A stretch of 64,000 nt of DNA from B30-G6 sp964633115 (lineage in GTDB: Bacteria; Desulfobacterota; Desulfobacteria; Desulfobacterales; B30-G6): positions 5,661 through 69,660 of the forward strand of contig CAZWEO010000014.1 in assembly GCA_964633115.1 (NCBI GenBank). Direction: 5' to 3'. Positions 44,864 to 53,930 of this stretch are shown piece after piece. Both the position numbers and the translations under genes were made by a program. Numbering within the stretch: position 1 is the first letter of the stretch; each line of letters starts with the position of its first letter. The notes beneath the pieces were generated by a model. That model was not told the origin of the DNA. It saw only the letters and a program-made list of their open reading frames with translations, and did no database searches.

Positions 44864-44932
44864 TTATTTTTAAATATCAACTGAATTACCTTCATTTATA
44901 CATTCAATTAACTCAATCCGGTCGGGGGAGTC

Positions 44933-46183
44933 ATGGAAGAAAAAGAGCAGATTATTGAAGATTTCGCAGCCTATTCTCAACCTGCTAAGGCTGAAGTCTG
45001 GCAGCGATACGGAATGGATTTGGTGCTGGGGCGCAGAGAAGGACCCTACATTTGGGACATCGAAGGCGGGGAGCCGAGAATCAATCTCCACATCAATGGC
45101 GGAACATATAATCTTGGGCATCGCAATGCGGAAATTATTAATACGCTCAAAGAGGCCCTGGATGATTTGGAATTGGATATTGGCAATGGTCACCTTATCA
45201 GCAAGTACCGAGCCGAAGCCGCAAAGAAGTTGGCCGAGCTAATGCCAGGAGATCTCAACTACACAATTTTCAACGTCAGCGGTGGCGAAACCGTAGACTG
45301 TGCCCTTAAAATCGCCAGAGGGTATACCAAAAAAATGAAAATTATATCAGCCAACGGTGGATATCATGGACACACGGGGATTGCTATGTTCACGGGAGAC
45401 CCCGAGTATCGCGATCTTTTTCAGCCGCTGCCACCCGGCTACCAGCAAGTGCCCTATGCTGATATTGCAGCCTTGGAGGAGGCCATCGATGACGACACCG
45501 CAGCGGTCATTATGGAAACAATACCGGCAACTCTGGGGATGCCTATCCCACCGCCGGACTATTTCCCCAGTGTACGCGAACTCTGCAACCAAAGGGGGGT
45601 GCTCCTCATCTTAGATGAAGTCCAGACCGGCTTTGGACGCTCTGGTAAGCTTTGGGCATTTGAACACTTTGATATCGTTCCGGATATCGTTTGTTTGGGC
45701 AAAGGCACCTCAGGCGGAATCTATCCAATCACTGCCACTGTGTTACGCGAGCCATTAATTGATTTATTTGTCGACGACCCCATGGCGCATGTGTCTACTT
45801 TCGGTGGTGCCGAGCTGGGCTGCCGAGTGCTGGTTAAAGTCTTAGAGATTAGTTCTGATCCAAAATTCCTGGCCCATGTCAATAAGCTGGCCCAAGCATT
45901 TGCCGAAGGAGTAGAGCAACTTAGACAAAAGCATAGTGATTTCTTGGTGCGGCTGCGCCAGCTAGGCTTGTTCATGGGACTGGAGTTTATCGATGACTGG
46001 TCCGGTCCGCTGGTAACATCCACAGGCTACCACCAGGGCCTTTGGATGATCTGGGCCAATAACGACAAACGCGTGATGCAGTTCCTACCGCCGTTGAACA
46101 TCGACCTGGAGCTAGTGGATGTCATTATGGAGAGGCTCGATATTGCACTGTTGGCGGCCAAACAGATGAAGGGCATGGCCTGA
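44933..46183 (+). CDS. Class III PLP-dependent aminotransferase
   Basis: The 416-residue product is a fold-type I, class III aminotransferase of the 4-aminobutyrate/ornithine/putrescine type. INLHINGGTYNLGHRN is the N-terminal substrate region, SGGETVDCALKIAR the PLP-phosphate turn, GYHGHTG follows, LLILDEVQTGFGRSG has the conserved Asp, and CLGKGTSGGIYPI has the Schiff-base Lys near residue 261. The family moves the terminal amino group of amino acids or diamines to an oxo-acid, yielding an aldehyde. Some members are instead phospho-lyases acting on phosphorylated amino-alcohols. An AOR-type aldehyde oxidoreductase downstream fits an aldehyde product. GGGGGAG precedes the ATG. Confidence 0.9.
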   Translation: MEEKEQIIEDFAAYSQPAKAEVWQRYGMDLVLGRREGPYIWDIEGGEPRINLHINGGTYNLGHRNAEIINTLKEALDDLELDIGNGHLISKYRAEAAKKLAELMPGDLNYTIFNVSGGETVDCALKIARGYTKKMKIISANGGYHGHTGIAMFTGDPEYRDLFQPLPPGYQQVPYADIAALEEAIDDDTAAVIMETIPATLGMPIPPPDYFPSVRELCNQRGVLLILDEVQTGFGRSGKLWAFEHFDIVPDIVCLGKGTSGGIYPITATVLREPLIDLFVDDPMAHVSTFGGAELGCRVLVKVLEISSDPKFLAHVNKLAQAFAEGVEQLRQKHSDFLVRLRQLGLFMGLEFIDDWSGPLVTSTGYHQGLWMIWANNDKRVMQFLPPLNIDLELVDVIMERLDIALLAAKQMKGMA

Positions 46184-46271
46184 CCCGCAAACGTACTCAC
46201 AACGTTGCTTTATCGGCAAAATACCGAGCTAAAAATATTAATCTTACATCCTGAAAAAAATGGAGGAACAA

Positions 46272-46700
46272 ATGCCTGTTTTATATCCCTCTCAAGAATG
46301 GTGTGACGAATGGAAAAACGCCATCAACAACAGCAAAGAATGTAAAGAAAAAGGGGAAAAATGGGGAGTGGACTTCAACGGCACGTATCTGTTTGAAATC
46401 TCACCGAACGAAGGGCTGGAAAAGACAAAATTTATCTACTTTGACGCTAAAGGCGGTACCTGCCATGAAGCCCGAATGGTATCCGGGCCGGAAGAAGTCG
46501 AAGCCGGGTTCCATGTTCGGGGACCTTACAGTATTTTTAAAAAGGTGGTGAAAGGGGAGATGCATTTCGTTGAATCCCTGGTCAGAGGAAAGATAAGACG
46601 CTTATCAGGTGACTTCGGTAAGATCATGCGCAATGCGCCTTTTATAGGAGCTCTGTCGGCATCGATCAGCTCATTTGAGGCGGCATATCTTGGTGAATAA
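46272..46700 (+). CDS. SCP2-like (sterol carrier protein fold) small protein
   Basis: The 142-residue protein resembles the SCP2 lipid-binding fold: GVDFNGTYLFEISPNEGLE, FIYFDAKGGTCHEARMV, an AGFHVRGPYSIFKKVVKGE segment and a closing helix. I chose the ATG at 46272 because GGAGG sits five bases before it; an earlier ATG at 46260 overlaps that ribosome-binding site. Proteins of this fold accompany several anaerobic hydrocarbon and fatty-acid gene sets and may bind a hydrophobic acyl intermediate. Its role with the following AOR gene, 11 bp away, is unknown. Confidence 0.75.
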   Translation: MPVLYPSQEWCDEWKNAINNSKECKEKGEKWGVDFNGTYLFEISPNEGLEKTKFIYFDAKGGTCHEARMVSGPEEVEAGFHVRGPYSIFKKVVKGEMHFVESLVRGKIRRLSGDFGKIMRNAPFIGALSASISSFEAAYLGE

Positions 46701-46711
46701 AGGAGTTTGCG

Positions 46712-48589
46712 ATGTCTGGATTTATGGGAAAAATATTGAGAGTCAATCTATCATCCGGGAGCATCACGGATGAACCGATACCCGAAAATGAAGCACGTCG
46801 GTTTCTGGGCGGAAACGGGCTGGCGACCTGGTATCTTTTCAACGAAGTGGAAAAAGGAATCGACCCGTTAGGACCGGAAAACAAAATAATTTATATGACA
46901 GGACCTCTGACGGGAACCTTGTCTCCCAGCTCCGGCCGATTCAGCGCAGTCACTAAATCTCCCCTGACCGGATTCTGGGGTTCGGCGAATTCCGGTGGCC
47001 GCTGGGGATTAGATGTTAAGCGAAGCGGATACGACGGTATTATCATCGAAGGTATAGCAGCCGACCCGGTTTTCCTGGTGATCGATGACGGAAAGCCTGA
47101 GCTCAAAGACGCCAGTGATTTGTGGGGTAAAGGCGTAAAGGAAACCACTAAAACGATTAAAGAAAGTCTTGGTAAAAAATTCAACGTTTCTTGCATCGGT
47201 ATTGCTGGTGAAAACCTGGTGAAATACGCCGCTGTGATGAACGACGTCCATCGGGCGCTGGGTCGCTGCGGGTTCGGTGCGGTGATGGGCTCAAAAGGTT
47301 TGAAAGGCATTGCTGTTAATGGAACTCAAAAGATAAAACTGGCCGACAAGCAAGCATTTAAAGAGGCCGCCAAAAGGGCCCGCGATTTTGTCAACGAGAG
47401 TCTTTTGAAGATGACCCTCGAGGTTTATGGCACGGATATGGTGCTGGACCTGGTAAACGTAAAAGGCGGGTTGCCTACCCGCAACTGGCAGTTTGGTTCC
47501 TGTGAGTATGCGGATAATGTCAACGGACCGGCCATTAACGAGAAAATTTTGACCGGCAAAAAAGCCTGTTTTGCCTGCCCCATTGCTTGCGGCAGATTAA
47601 CCGAAGTTAAATCCGGAAAATATGCCTGCAAGGGCGAGGGCCCGGAATATGAAACCATCGGGGCTTTCGGTCCCATGTGCGGCGTGGATGATCTGGAACC
47701 CATCGCATATGTCAATCTACTGTGCAATGATTATGGCTTGGACACAGTTTCCGCGGGCAGTACGGTTGCGTTTGCTATGGAATGCGTGGAAAAAGGCATT
47801 CTGAGCCGAGATGATGTGGACGGTCTGGATCTTAAATTCGGCAATGCCGATGCCATGATCGAGCTGATTCATAAGATCGCCAGACGAGAGGGTGTGGGGG
47901 ATCTGCTGGCCGAGGGAACAAGGAATGTGTCTAAGAAACTAGGCCGGGGTAGTGAGCACTTTGCAATGCAGGTTAAGGGGTTAGAGCTCCCGTCATATGA
48001 TTGCCGGGCCACCAAGATTACGGGTCTGGGATTTGCCACCGCCAACCGGGGGGGCGATCATATCACGGCCTACGTCCAAGGCCCGACCTTTATGGATATT
48101 CCATTTCTTATTGTCGAAGAGAGCATGATCGAAGATCCCATGGTTGAAAATCCTGCTGAAGCCAAAGTTGTAAAAGATCTTGAAGACGCCCTGACCGTTT
48201 TTGATGCTGTGGGCGCCTGCAAGTTCATGGGCATGGCCCTGATGGCCGAAGACGTTGTCCCTATAATCGCGACCGCAACCGGGTGGGAGTTTGATGAGCA
48301 TGAGTTCCGGCAAGCCGGGGAAAGGATTTACAACCTGGCACGCGCTTTTAATGTGCGCGAGGGATGCAGACGTACTGACGACACCCTGCCCAAGCGTTTG
48401 CTGGAAGAGCCGCTATCTGACGGTCCGGCAAAAGGTCTTGTTGTAAACCTGGAACCACTTTTAGATGCCTATTATGAATTCAGGGGCTGGGATAAGGTGA
48501 CCGGCATTCCGACAGTGGGAAAACTTAAAGCGCTTGGTCTCGAAAACATAATTGACAAAATGGGAGTAGCTCAACATGGACGTTTATAA
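46712..48589 (+). CDS. Aldehyde:ferredoxin oxidoreductase (tungsten AOR family)
   Basis: The 625-residue enzyme belongs to the AOR family, which binds a tungsto-bispterin cofactor and one [4Fe-4S] cluster. It would oxidise an aldehyde to a carboxylate, passing electrons to ferredoxin. The opening GKILRVNLSSGSI is typical. GPLTGTLSPSSGRFSAVTKSPLTG and GYDGIIIEG are family regions, CFACPIACGR near residue 288 provides three cluster Cys, and FDAVGACKFMGM near 505 provides the fourth. The gene has a good ribosome-binding site (AAAGGAG) and overlaps the following ligase by 14 bases. Substrate is unknown; the upstream aminotransferase is the likely aldehyde source. Confidence 0.92.
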   Translation: MSGFMGKILRVNLSSGSITDEPIPENEARRFLGGNGLATWYLFNEVEKGIDPLGPENKIIYMTGPLTGTLSPSSGRFSAVTKSPLTGFWGSANSGGRWGLDVKRSGYDGIIIEGIAADPVFLVIDDGKPELKDASDLWGKGVKETTKTIKESLGKKFNVSCIGIAGENLVKYAAVMNDVHRALGRCGFGAVMGSKGLKGIAVNGTQKIKLADKQAFKEAAKRARDFVNESLLKMTLEVYGTDMVLDLVNVKGGLPTRNWQFGSCEYADNVNGPAINEKILTGKKACFACPIACGRLTEVKSGKYACKGEGPEYETIGAFGPMCGVDDLEPIAYVNLLCNDYGLDTVSAGSTVAFAMECVEKGILSRDDVDGLDLKFGNADAMIELIHKIARREGVGDLLAEGTRNVSKKLGRGSEHFAMQVKGLELPSYDCRATKITGLGFATANRGGDHITAYVQGPTFMDIPFLIVEESMIEDPMVENPAEAKVVKDLEDALTVFDAVGACKFMGMALMAEDVVPIIATATGWEFDEHEFRQAGERIYNLARAFNVREGCRRTDDTLPKRLLEEPLSDGPAKGLVVNLEPLLDAYYEFRGWDKVTGIPTVGKLKALGLENIIDKMGVAQHGRL

Positions 48590-50252
48590 TTCAAAACCCT
48601 GGGGAAACAGCTATAAATTAGGGCCGTTTGATCTGGCGCAAACAATGGCGCCTTATCCGAAGGTTCCATTGTTCAAATATCTAGACGACACGGCCAAACG
48701 CTATTCTTCGCGAAGTGCCTGCAATTATTTAGGGCGAAAAATTACATGGAAAAAGCTAAAGTCGTATGTGGATAAATTTGCCTGTGCGCTGGCTGACCTG
48801 GGTGTCCAAAAGGGGCACAAGATTGCCACCATTCTTCCCACCTCACCCCAGTTTGTTATTGCCGATTACGCCATACAAAAGACCGGCGCAGCCCACGTGC
48901 CCTGCAGTCTGCTGCACCAAAGCCACGATCTCATCTGGGAGATTGGTGAGTCTGGAGCTGAAGTTGTTATCTGTTTGGATACAAGTTTAGAGCTTGTCAA
49001 ATCCGTCAAACAGGATACTAAACTTAAATATGTGATCGTAACCTCACTCAATGATTTTTCGGACGACGAACCTGAACTCGCTGAGATCCCCCAAGCCTTT
49101 CAACTCCGTGAACTGATCGAAAAGGCCGATCCGCAACCGCCTTCGGTTGAAATCGATCCAATGGAAGACCTGGCACTGTTGGTATTCACCGGCGGGGCAA
49201 CCGGTAAACCCAAAGGTGTAATGATGACCCATTACAATCTGACGTCTAACACGATGCAGTCGTTGCCGTGGGTAATGGGGCCACTGGAGAAAGGTATTTT
49301 AGGAAAATCTTCCATGCTGATCGCAGTGCCTATGTTTCATGCCTACGGGCACTGGTCCATCCGGGCGTGCGTCTTCTGGGGATTGCAGATGCTGCTGGTA
49401 CCAGATCCAAGAGATGTGGATGTGATAGTAGAACTACTAAAAAAATACCGACCTTTTATGGCCCCACTGGTGCCGACTCAATACATGCGCTTGATTGAAA
49501 AGAAAATCGGCCGTACCAACACAACATTTTCATCCGGTGCGGCGCCGCTGCCGCCGGAGGTGGCAAATAAATTTAAAAAGTTGACCGGAATGCCTATAAC
49601 CGAGGCCTACGGTCTGACTGAAACCGGACCGCTGACCCATTTCAATCTCTCCAGTTTCGCCAAGATCACCGGATTCATGCCCTTTGAAAAAAGGGGCTCC
49701 ATCGGGGTGCCGTTGGCTGATACTGAAGTCAAGATTGTTGATGGATCCACAGGAGAAGGATTGGCACAGGGAGAGGTTGGAGAACTGTATATTCGCGGTC
49801 CACAGGTCATGAAAGGATATTGGCCAACACCGGGTAAAGGTCTAAAGGATGGGTGGCTGCCCACTGGAGACCTCTGCCGTATGGACGAAGACGGTTACTT
49901 TTTTATAGAGGATCGGAACAAGGACATGATCAACGTTTCCGGTAACAAGGTTTATTCCACGCGGGTGGATGAAGTGCTGTTTGAACATCCGGCCGTTTCT
50001 CAAGCCGTGACCATCGGTGTGCCGGATAGCAAACGGTCCGGAAGTGAACGGGTCAAGGCGTTTGTCGTACTTAATGAAGGTTTTGCAGACAATACCACGG
50101 CTGAAGACATCATCGCACATTGCCGTGAAAAGCTGGCTCCTTACGCGGTACCTAAGTTTATCGAATTCCGAGACAGCCTGCCCCTTACCGTAACGGAAAA
50201 ACTTTTCAAAAAGGCTTTGCGGGATGAAGAACTGAAAAAATCAAGTCGATGA
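48576..50252 (+). CDS. AMP-forming acyl-CoA ligase
   Basis: The 558-residue ANL ligase has the phosphate loop LVFTGGATGKPKGVMMTH, a variant of the usual YTSGTTGxPKG with Gly and Ala for Ser and Thr. It also has EAYGLTETGPL, TGDLCRMDEDGYF and the hinge RNKDMINVSGNKVYSTRVD. The C-terminal catalytic Lys is in VTEKLFKKALRDEE. Overlap with the AOR gene implies that it activates the acid produced by that enzyme as a CoA ester. The acyl group cannot be read from sequence; the general subfamily includes long-chain and arylalkanoate ligases and the DmdB type. Confidence 0.9.
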   Translation: MDVYNSKPWGNSYKLGPFDLAQTMAPYPKVPLFKYLDDTAKRYSSRSACNYLGRKITWKKLKSYVDKFACALADLGVQKGHKIATILPTSPQFVIADYAIQKTGAAHVPCSLLHQSHDLIWEIGESGAEVVICLDTSLELVKSVKQDTKLKYVIVTSLNDFSDDEPELAEIPQAFQLRELIEKADPQPPSVEIDPMEDLALLVFTGGATGKPKGVMMTHYNLTSNTMQSLPWVMGPLEKGILGKSSMLIAVPMFHAYGHWSIRACVFWGLQMLLVPDPRDVDVIVELLKKYRPFMAPLVPTQYMRLIEKKIGRTNTTFSSGAAPLPPEVANKFKKLTGMPITEAYGLTETGPLTHFNLSSFAKITGFMPFEKRGSIGVPLADTEVKIVDGSTGEGLAQGEVGELYIRGPQVMKGYWPTPGKGLKDGWLPTGDLCRMDEDGYFFIEDRNKDMINVSGNKVYSTRVDEVLFEHPAVSQAVTIGVPDSKRSGSERVKAFVVLNEGFADNTTAEDIIAHCREKLAPYAVPKFIEFRDSLPLTVTEKLFKKALRDEELKKSSR

Positions 50253-50304
50253 AAATAAAAGCAACTGAATACTGGGCTGCATAACTTAGTCAAGGAGGTA
50301 TATT

Positions 50305-51324
50305 ATGTCTGATCAAGGGCACATCAATTTTAAAAAACTCTCCACAGAGCAGCAGGCCATACGGATTCAATCCCTGGCCGCTGTGGCGTTGGAAAAATTC
50401 GGCATATCAAAACAAGCCAAGCTGGATTTGCTGCATTACCGCGAAAATGCAGTGTATAAAGTAGAAGATCCCAAAACTGATAATCGTTACGTCATTCGTG
50501 TGCATCGACCAAACTACCAGACAGAGCAGACAATTCGATCTGAAATGCAGTGGATGGAGGCCTTGCGAGATGCCGGTGTGTATACGCCTACGCCTCTGTT
50601 AGGGGCCGACGAGAGTTTCGTGCAGACAGCGTCTGTGGATAGTGTGCCGGAGGCTCGACATTGCAGCATGTTACAATGGGTTGATGGCAGCCCTTTATCG
50701 GACGGCAATCCTACAGAAGCCTACAACCTTCTAGGCCAAGTTAATGCGCGTTTTCATCGGCATGTCAAAACCTGGGACATTCCCGATGGATTCCATCGTC
50801 AGAGCTGGGATGAAGACGGCATGTTCGGTGAAAATCCCCTGTGGGGCCGTTTCAAAGATCTGAAAGCATTAAGCAAAGAGCAGCTGGATTTGATGTGTCG
50901 TGCACGTGATGTTGTTCTTAAACGGCTCGAGAAGTACGGTAAGGGAAAGGACCGGTTCGGATTGATTCATGCTGACCTGATGGCCGAAAATATCCTTCTG
51001 CACGAAGGCAATCCCTATGTCATCGACTTCGATGACTCCGGCTTCGGGTGGTTTCTGTACGATCTGGCTACCATGCTGGCCTTCAATATCCCCGATGAGG
51101 AAGAAGCTCGCGTGGCAAGCAATGCATGGATAGAAGGATATCGATCAGTGGAACCACTTGGGGATGAACATCTATCCGAATTGCCGACGCTTATAATGTG
51201 CCGTTTCCTGGTAGGCCTCGGATGGATGCATACGCGCAAAGAAACCCCGCTTGCCCAGGAGTATACCGGTGCGATTGTTGAGATGGCCTGTGCCCATGCA
51301 GAAACTTTAATCAGTTCACAGTAA
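50305..51324 (+). CDS. APH/choline-kinase-fold small-molecule phosphotransferase
   Basis: The 339-residue product is a protein-kinase-like small-molecule kinase. LHYRENAVYKVEDP and RYVIRVHRPN carry the N-lobe Lys-type ATP site, LIHADLMAENILLHEG has the catalytic Asp and Asn, and YVIDFDDSGFGWFLYDL is the metal-binding DFDD motif. Close families are homoserine kinase type II, choline kinase and hydroxylysine kinase; the hydroxyl substrate is unknown. It is not an antibiotic-resistance gene by context. It has AAGGAGG upstream and is 13 bp before a ureohydrolase gene, so it belongs to the operon. Confidence 0.85.
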   Translation: MSDQGHINFKKLSTEQQAIRIQSLAAVALEKFGISKQAKLDLLHYRENAVYKVEDPKTDNRYVIRVHRPNYQTEQTIRSEMQWMEALRDAGVYTPTPLLGADESFVQTASVDSVPEARHCSMLQWVDGSPLSDGNPTEAYNLLGQVNARFHRHVKTWDIPDGFHRQSWDEDGMFGENPLWGRFKDLKALSKEQLDLMCRARDVVLKRLEKYGKGKDRFGLIHADLMAENILLHEGNPYVIDFDDSGFGWFLYDLATMLAFNIPDEEEARVASNAWIEGYRSVEPLGDEHLSELPTLIMCRFLVGLGWMHTRKETPLAQEYTGAIVEMACAHAETLISSQ

Positions 51325-51337
51325 AGGAAAGCATGAG

Positions 51338-52408
51338 ATGGCTAAAATTCGCAAAGAGCGCTTAGCTCGATATCATGAACTAAGTTCAGAGGACGTTTTA
51401 AACGTCAGAGATGAAAAGATACGGTCGTTTTTATATCGATCCATGGAAGAAGGCTATTCAATTGCAGCTGAGGGCTTTCTAAAACATCATGGTTTTTTTC
51501 AGGCGCCACATAAAAAGGAGTTGGATGATGTTGATATCGCCATGGTTGGTGTGCCTATGGACCAGGGGGCACCGCACTGGGCCGGTACGCGACACGGTCC
51601 TGAATTCGCCCGTAAATGGTCGCATATCCATGGTCCCGTAAACCAGGCGACCCAATGTATTCCGTATGAAATTTGCAGTATAATGGACTATGGCGATGTC
51701 GAGTTCAGCAGTTATTCGGCAAAGCAACGGGTTGAAGATATTTATCAAACCTATTCACGTTTTAAAGATGCTGAAATCGTTCCTCTATCGGTGGGTGGCG
51801 AACATACCATGAGCCACCCGATCCTGAAAGCCCTGGGCCGTGATGAACCTGTCGGTCTCATTCACCTGGATGCCCACGCGGATACCGGCGGGAATCCGTC
51901 TGGGGCGGATGATAACAATGACAACTCGGTATTCCGGAAGGCCGTGCTAGATGGCGTCCTCGATCCTGAACGGACTGTTCAGATCGGGATTCGGGGCCGT
52001 GCGTCAATCATTTGTGATTTTTCATACGCCACCGGCATGAAAGTGATTTCAGCAGATGAATTCCACGAGCGCGGAGCTAATTCGATTGTAGAAGAAGTTC
52101 GTCAAATTGTTAAAGACAAGCCGGTCTATATTTCCCTGGATACGGATGCCATCGATCCCGCATACATGCCCGGAACCACACTGCCCGAACCTTTTGGATT
52201 AACCGGCATACAAACTCGCGATATTGTCCGTGGAATGCGGGGTCTTGATGTTGTTGGGGCCGATATTGTCGAGCTTTGTCCTCCCCACGACCATCAGGGA
52301 ATTTCAGCAAACCTGGTGGCAGGATTATTGTTTGAGATGCTTTGCATTTTGGCTGAAGCACGGGTAGATCGCACCGGGAAGATACGTAAAACCCATTGGA
52401 AGAAATGA
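51338..52408 (+). CDS. Ureohydrolase (agmatinase/guanidino-acid hydrolase family), first paralogue
   Basis: The 356-residue enzyme has the binuclear metal site of the arginase/agmatinase family: VGGEHTMSHP, HLDAHADTGG and ISLDTDAIDPAYMPG. It should hydrolyse a guanidino or amidino compound to an amine plus urea. The last motif continues GTTLPEPFGLT, whereas agmatinases usually have GTGTPEPGG. The N-terminal 60 residues are a helical extension. Metal ligands are complete, so activity is expected, but the altered loop near the substrate suggests a non-agmatine substrate. It follows the kinase closely and precedes livG by 21 bp. Confidence 0.88.
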   Translation: MAKIRKERLARYHELSSEDVLNVRDEKIRSFLYRSMEEGYSIAAEGFLKHHGFFQAPHKKELDDVDIAMVGVPMDQGAPHWAGTRHGPEFARKWSHIHGPVNQATQCIPYEICSIMDYGDVEFSSYSAKQRVEDIYQTYSRFKDAEIVPLSVGGEHTMSHPILKALGRDEPVGLIHLDAHADTGGNPSGADDNNDNSVFRKAVLDGVLDPERTVQIGIRGRASIICDFSYATGMKVISADEFHERGANSIVEEVRQIVKDKPVYISLDTDAIDPAYMPGTTLPEPFGLTGIQTRDIVRGMRGLDVVGADIVELCPPHDHQGISANLVAGLLFEMLCILAEARVDRTGKIRKTHWKK

Positions 52409-52429
52409 ATATCAAGATAAGAGTGATCC

Positions 52430-53155
52430 ATGATACTCGAAACCAAAAGCCTTTGTAAATTATTTGGCAGCCTACAGGCGTTGCAAGACGTAGATTTGAT
52501 TGTTGAGAAAGGTGAAATTTTTGGTATTGCCGGGCCCAATGGGGCGGGGAAATCCACTCTTTTCAATGTGATTGCAGGCCATTATTCACCAACTTCCGGT
52601 AAAATTATTTTCAATGACCAAGATATCACCCGGCTGAATAACCACCAGGTCTGCCACCGAGGCCTGGTGCGTACATTCCAGGTACCGATAACGTTTAAGA
52701 CGCTTTCGGTGTACGACAATATTCGCGTGGGGTCCACATTTGGCCGCGGAAAAGTGAAAACACGTCAAAGCGTCATCGAGGAGACCATCCGGTTTTTGAG
52801 ACTGGATGCGTATCGAGATACAGAGGCCAGCCATCTGGATCTTTATACCACCAAACTGGTTATGCTGGCCGCCTGCCTGGCAACAGACTGCAAGTTGTTG
52901 CTATTGGATGAGCCGTTGGCCGGCCTGGCAATGAATGAAATGAATAATTTCATAGATGTCGTGCGAAAAATTAATGAAGAAGGAGGTGTCACCATCGTCT
53001 TGATTGAGCACATATTGGATGTGCTGATTGACATATCGGATCACATGCTAGTGTTGGACAACGGCTTGGTGATCTACACCGGCTCTCCCGAAGGCGTGAG
53101 CAAAGATCAAAAAGTTATCGATTGCTATCTTGGAAAGGTGGAAGAATCGCTATGA
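52430..53155 (+). CDS. LivG-like ABC transporter ATPase with degenerate signature motif
   Basis: This 241-residue ATPase belongs to the branched-chain amino acid/amide (HAAT) importer family. Walker A GPNGAGKSTLFN, Walker B LLLLDEPLAGL and the switch His in VLIEHILDV are intact. The C-loop that should read LSYGQ or LSGGQ is replaced by the segment SHLDLYTTKLVMLAACLA, so the signature motif is absent. One of the two composite ATP sites is then probably inactive. It overlaps livF by four bases. Confidence 0.9.
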   Translation: MILETKSLCKLFGSLQALQDVDLIVEKGEIFGIAGPNGAGKSTLFNVIAGHYSPTSGKIIFNDQDITRLNNHQVCHRGLVRTFQVPITFKTLSVYDNIRVGSTFGRGKVKTRQSVIEETIRFLRLDAYRDTEASHLDLYTTKLVMLAACLATDCKLLLLDEPLAGLAMNEMNNFIDVVRKINEEGGVTIVLIEHILDVLIDISDHMLVLDNGLVIYTGSPEGVSKDQKVIDCYLGKVEESL

Positions 53156-53871
53156 ATGATCAGGACAGATCCGTATTGACGCTCAGTGATGTGGACAGCT
53201 TTTATGGTGAGCTGCAGGTCTTGCGGAATGCCTCGTTGAAAGTAAAAAAAAACGAGGTTGTGGCCCTATTCGGTCCCAATGGCCATGGGAAATCAACTCT
53301 GATGAAAGCGATTGCCGGTCTGCATCCACCCACCTCCGGTTCAATTCGTTTTAATGGCAAGGAGATCGCCGGTGCAGCCAGTGATAAAATTGTGGCTATG
53401 GGAGTGGCTTTGATTCCTGAAGAACGCCATCTTTTCCCCGAAATGACGGTACAGGAAAATTTGACCTTGGGTGCCTACAACAGATTGGCCCGTAAAAAGA
53501 TACGCGAGAATATAGAAACCGTGTTTTCTCTTTTCCCGCGCCTATACGAAAGGAAGGCCCAGCTTGCCTCCACCTTGAGCGGTGGGGAAGCGCGTATGGT
53601 GGCAGTAGGCCGCGGGTTAATGAGCAACGCATCGCTGCTCTTGATCGATGAGCCTTCCATTGGACTGTCGCCGATTATGAAACAAACTGTTTTTGGTGCT
53701 GTCAAAGGGCTAAAACAAAAAGGAAGGTTCAGTATATTGATCGTGGAGCAAGAAGTGGATTACCCGCTGAGTGTTGCCGATCGAGTGTATCTCTTACGCA
53801 AAGGGGAGATTGTGATGGAACGAAAGGCAACTGAAATCAATAAAGCAGAAATTGAAAAAGCATATTTTTAA
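53152..53871 (+). CDS. livF: LivF-like ABC transporter ATPase
   Basis: The 239-residue protein is the second ATPase of the HAAT importer. It has Walker A GPNGHGKSTLM, Q-loop region ALIPEERHLFPEMTVQENL, signature TLSGGEARMVAVGR and Walker B LLLIDEPSIGLSP. The typical LivF EQ switch (IVEQEVDYPL) is present. I chose the ATG at 53152, which overlaps the livG stop as ATGA and has GGTGGAAG upstream, rather than the upstream Met at 53122. Confidence 0.92.
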   Translation: MNDQDRSVLTLSDVDSFYGELQVLRNASLKVKKNEVVALFGPNGHGKSTLMKAIAGLHPPTSGSIRFNGKEIAGAASDKIVAMGVALIPEERHLFPEMTVQENLTLGAYNRLARKKIRENIETVFSLFPRLYERKAQLASTLSGGEARMVAVGRGLMSNASLLLIDEPSIGLSPIMKQTVFGAVKGLKQKGRFSILIVEQEVDYPLSVADRVYLLRKGEIVMERKATEINKAEIEKAYF

Positions 53872-53930
53872 TCTGGCCATTTGTAAGTGGTGATTTTAAT
53901 TTGTGCAGAAAAGTAAAAAAGGAGGAAGTT

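Noticed and set aside
50305..51324. Aminoglycoside-resistance interpretation of the APH-fold kinase
   Set aside because: The fold is shared by many metabolic kinases, and the gene is embedded in a catabolic operon.
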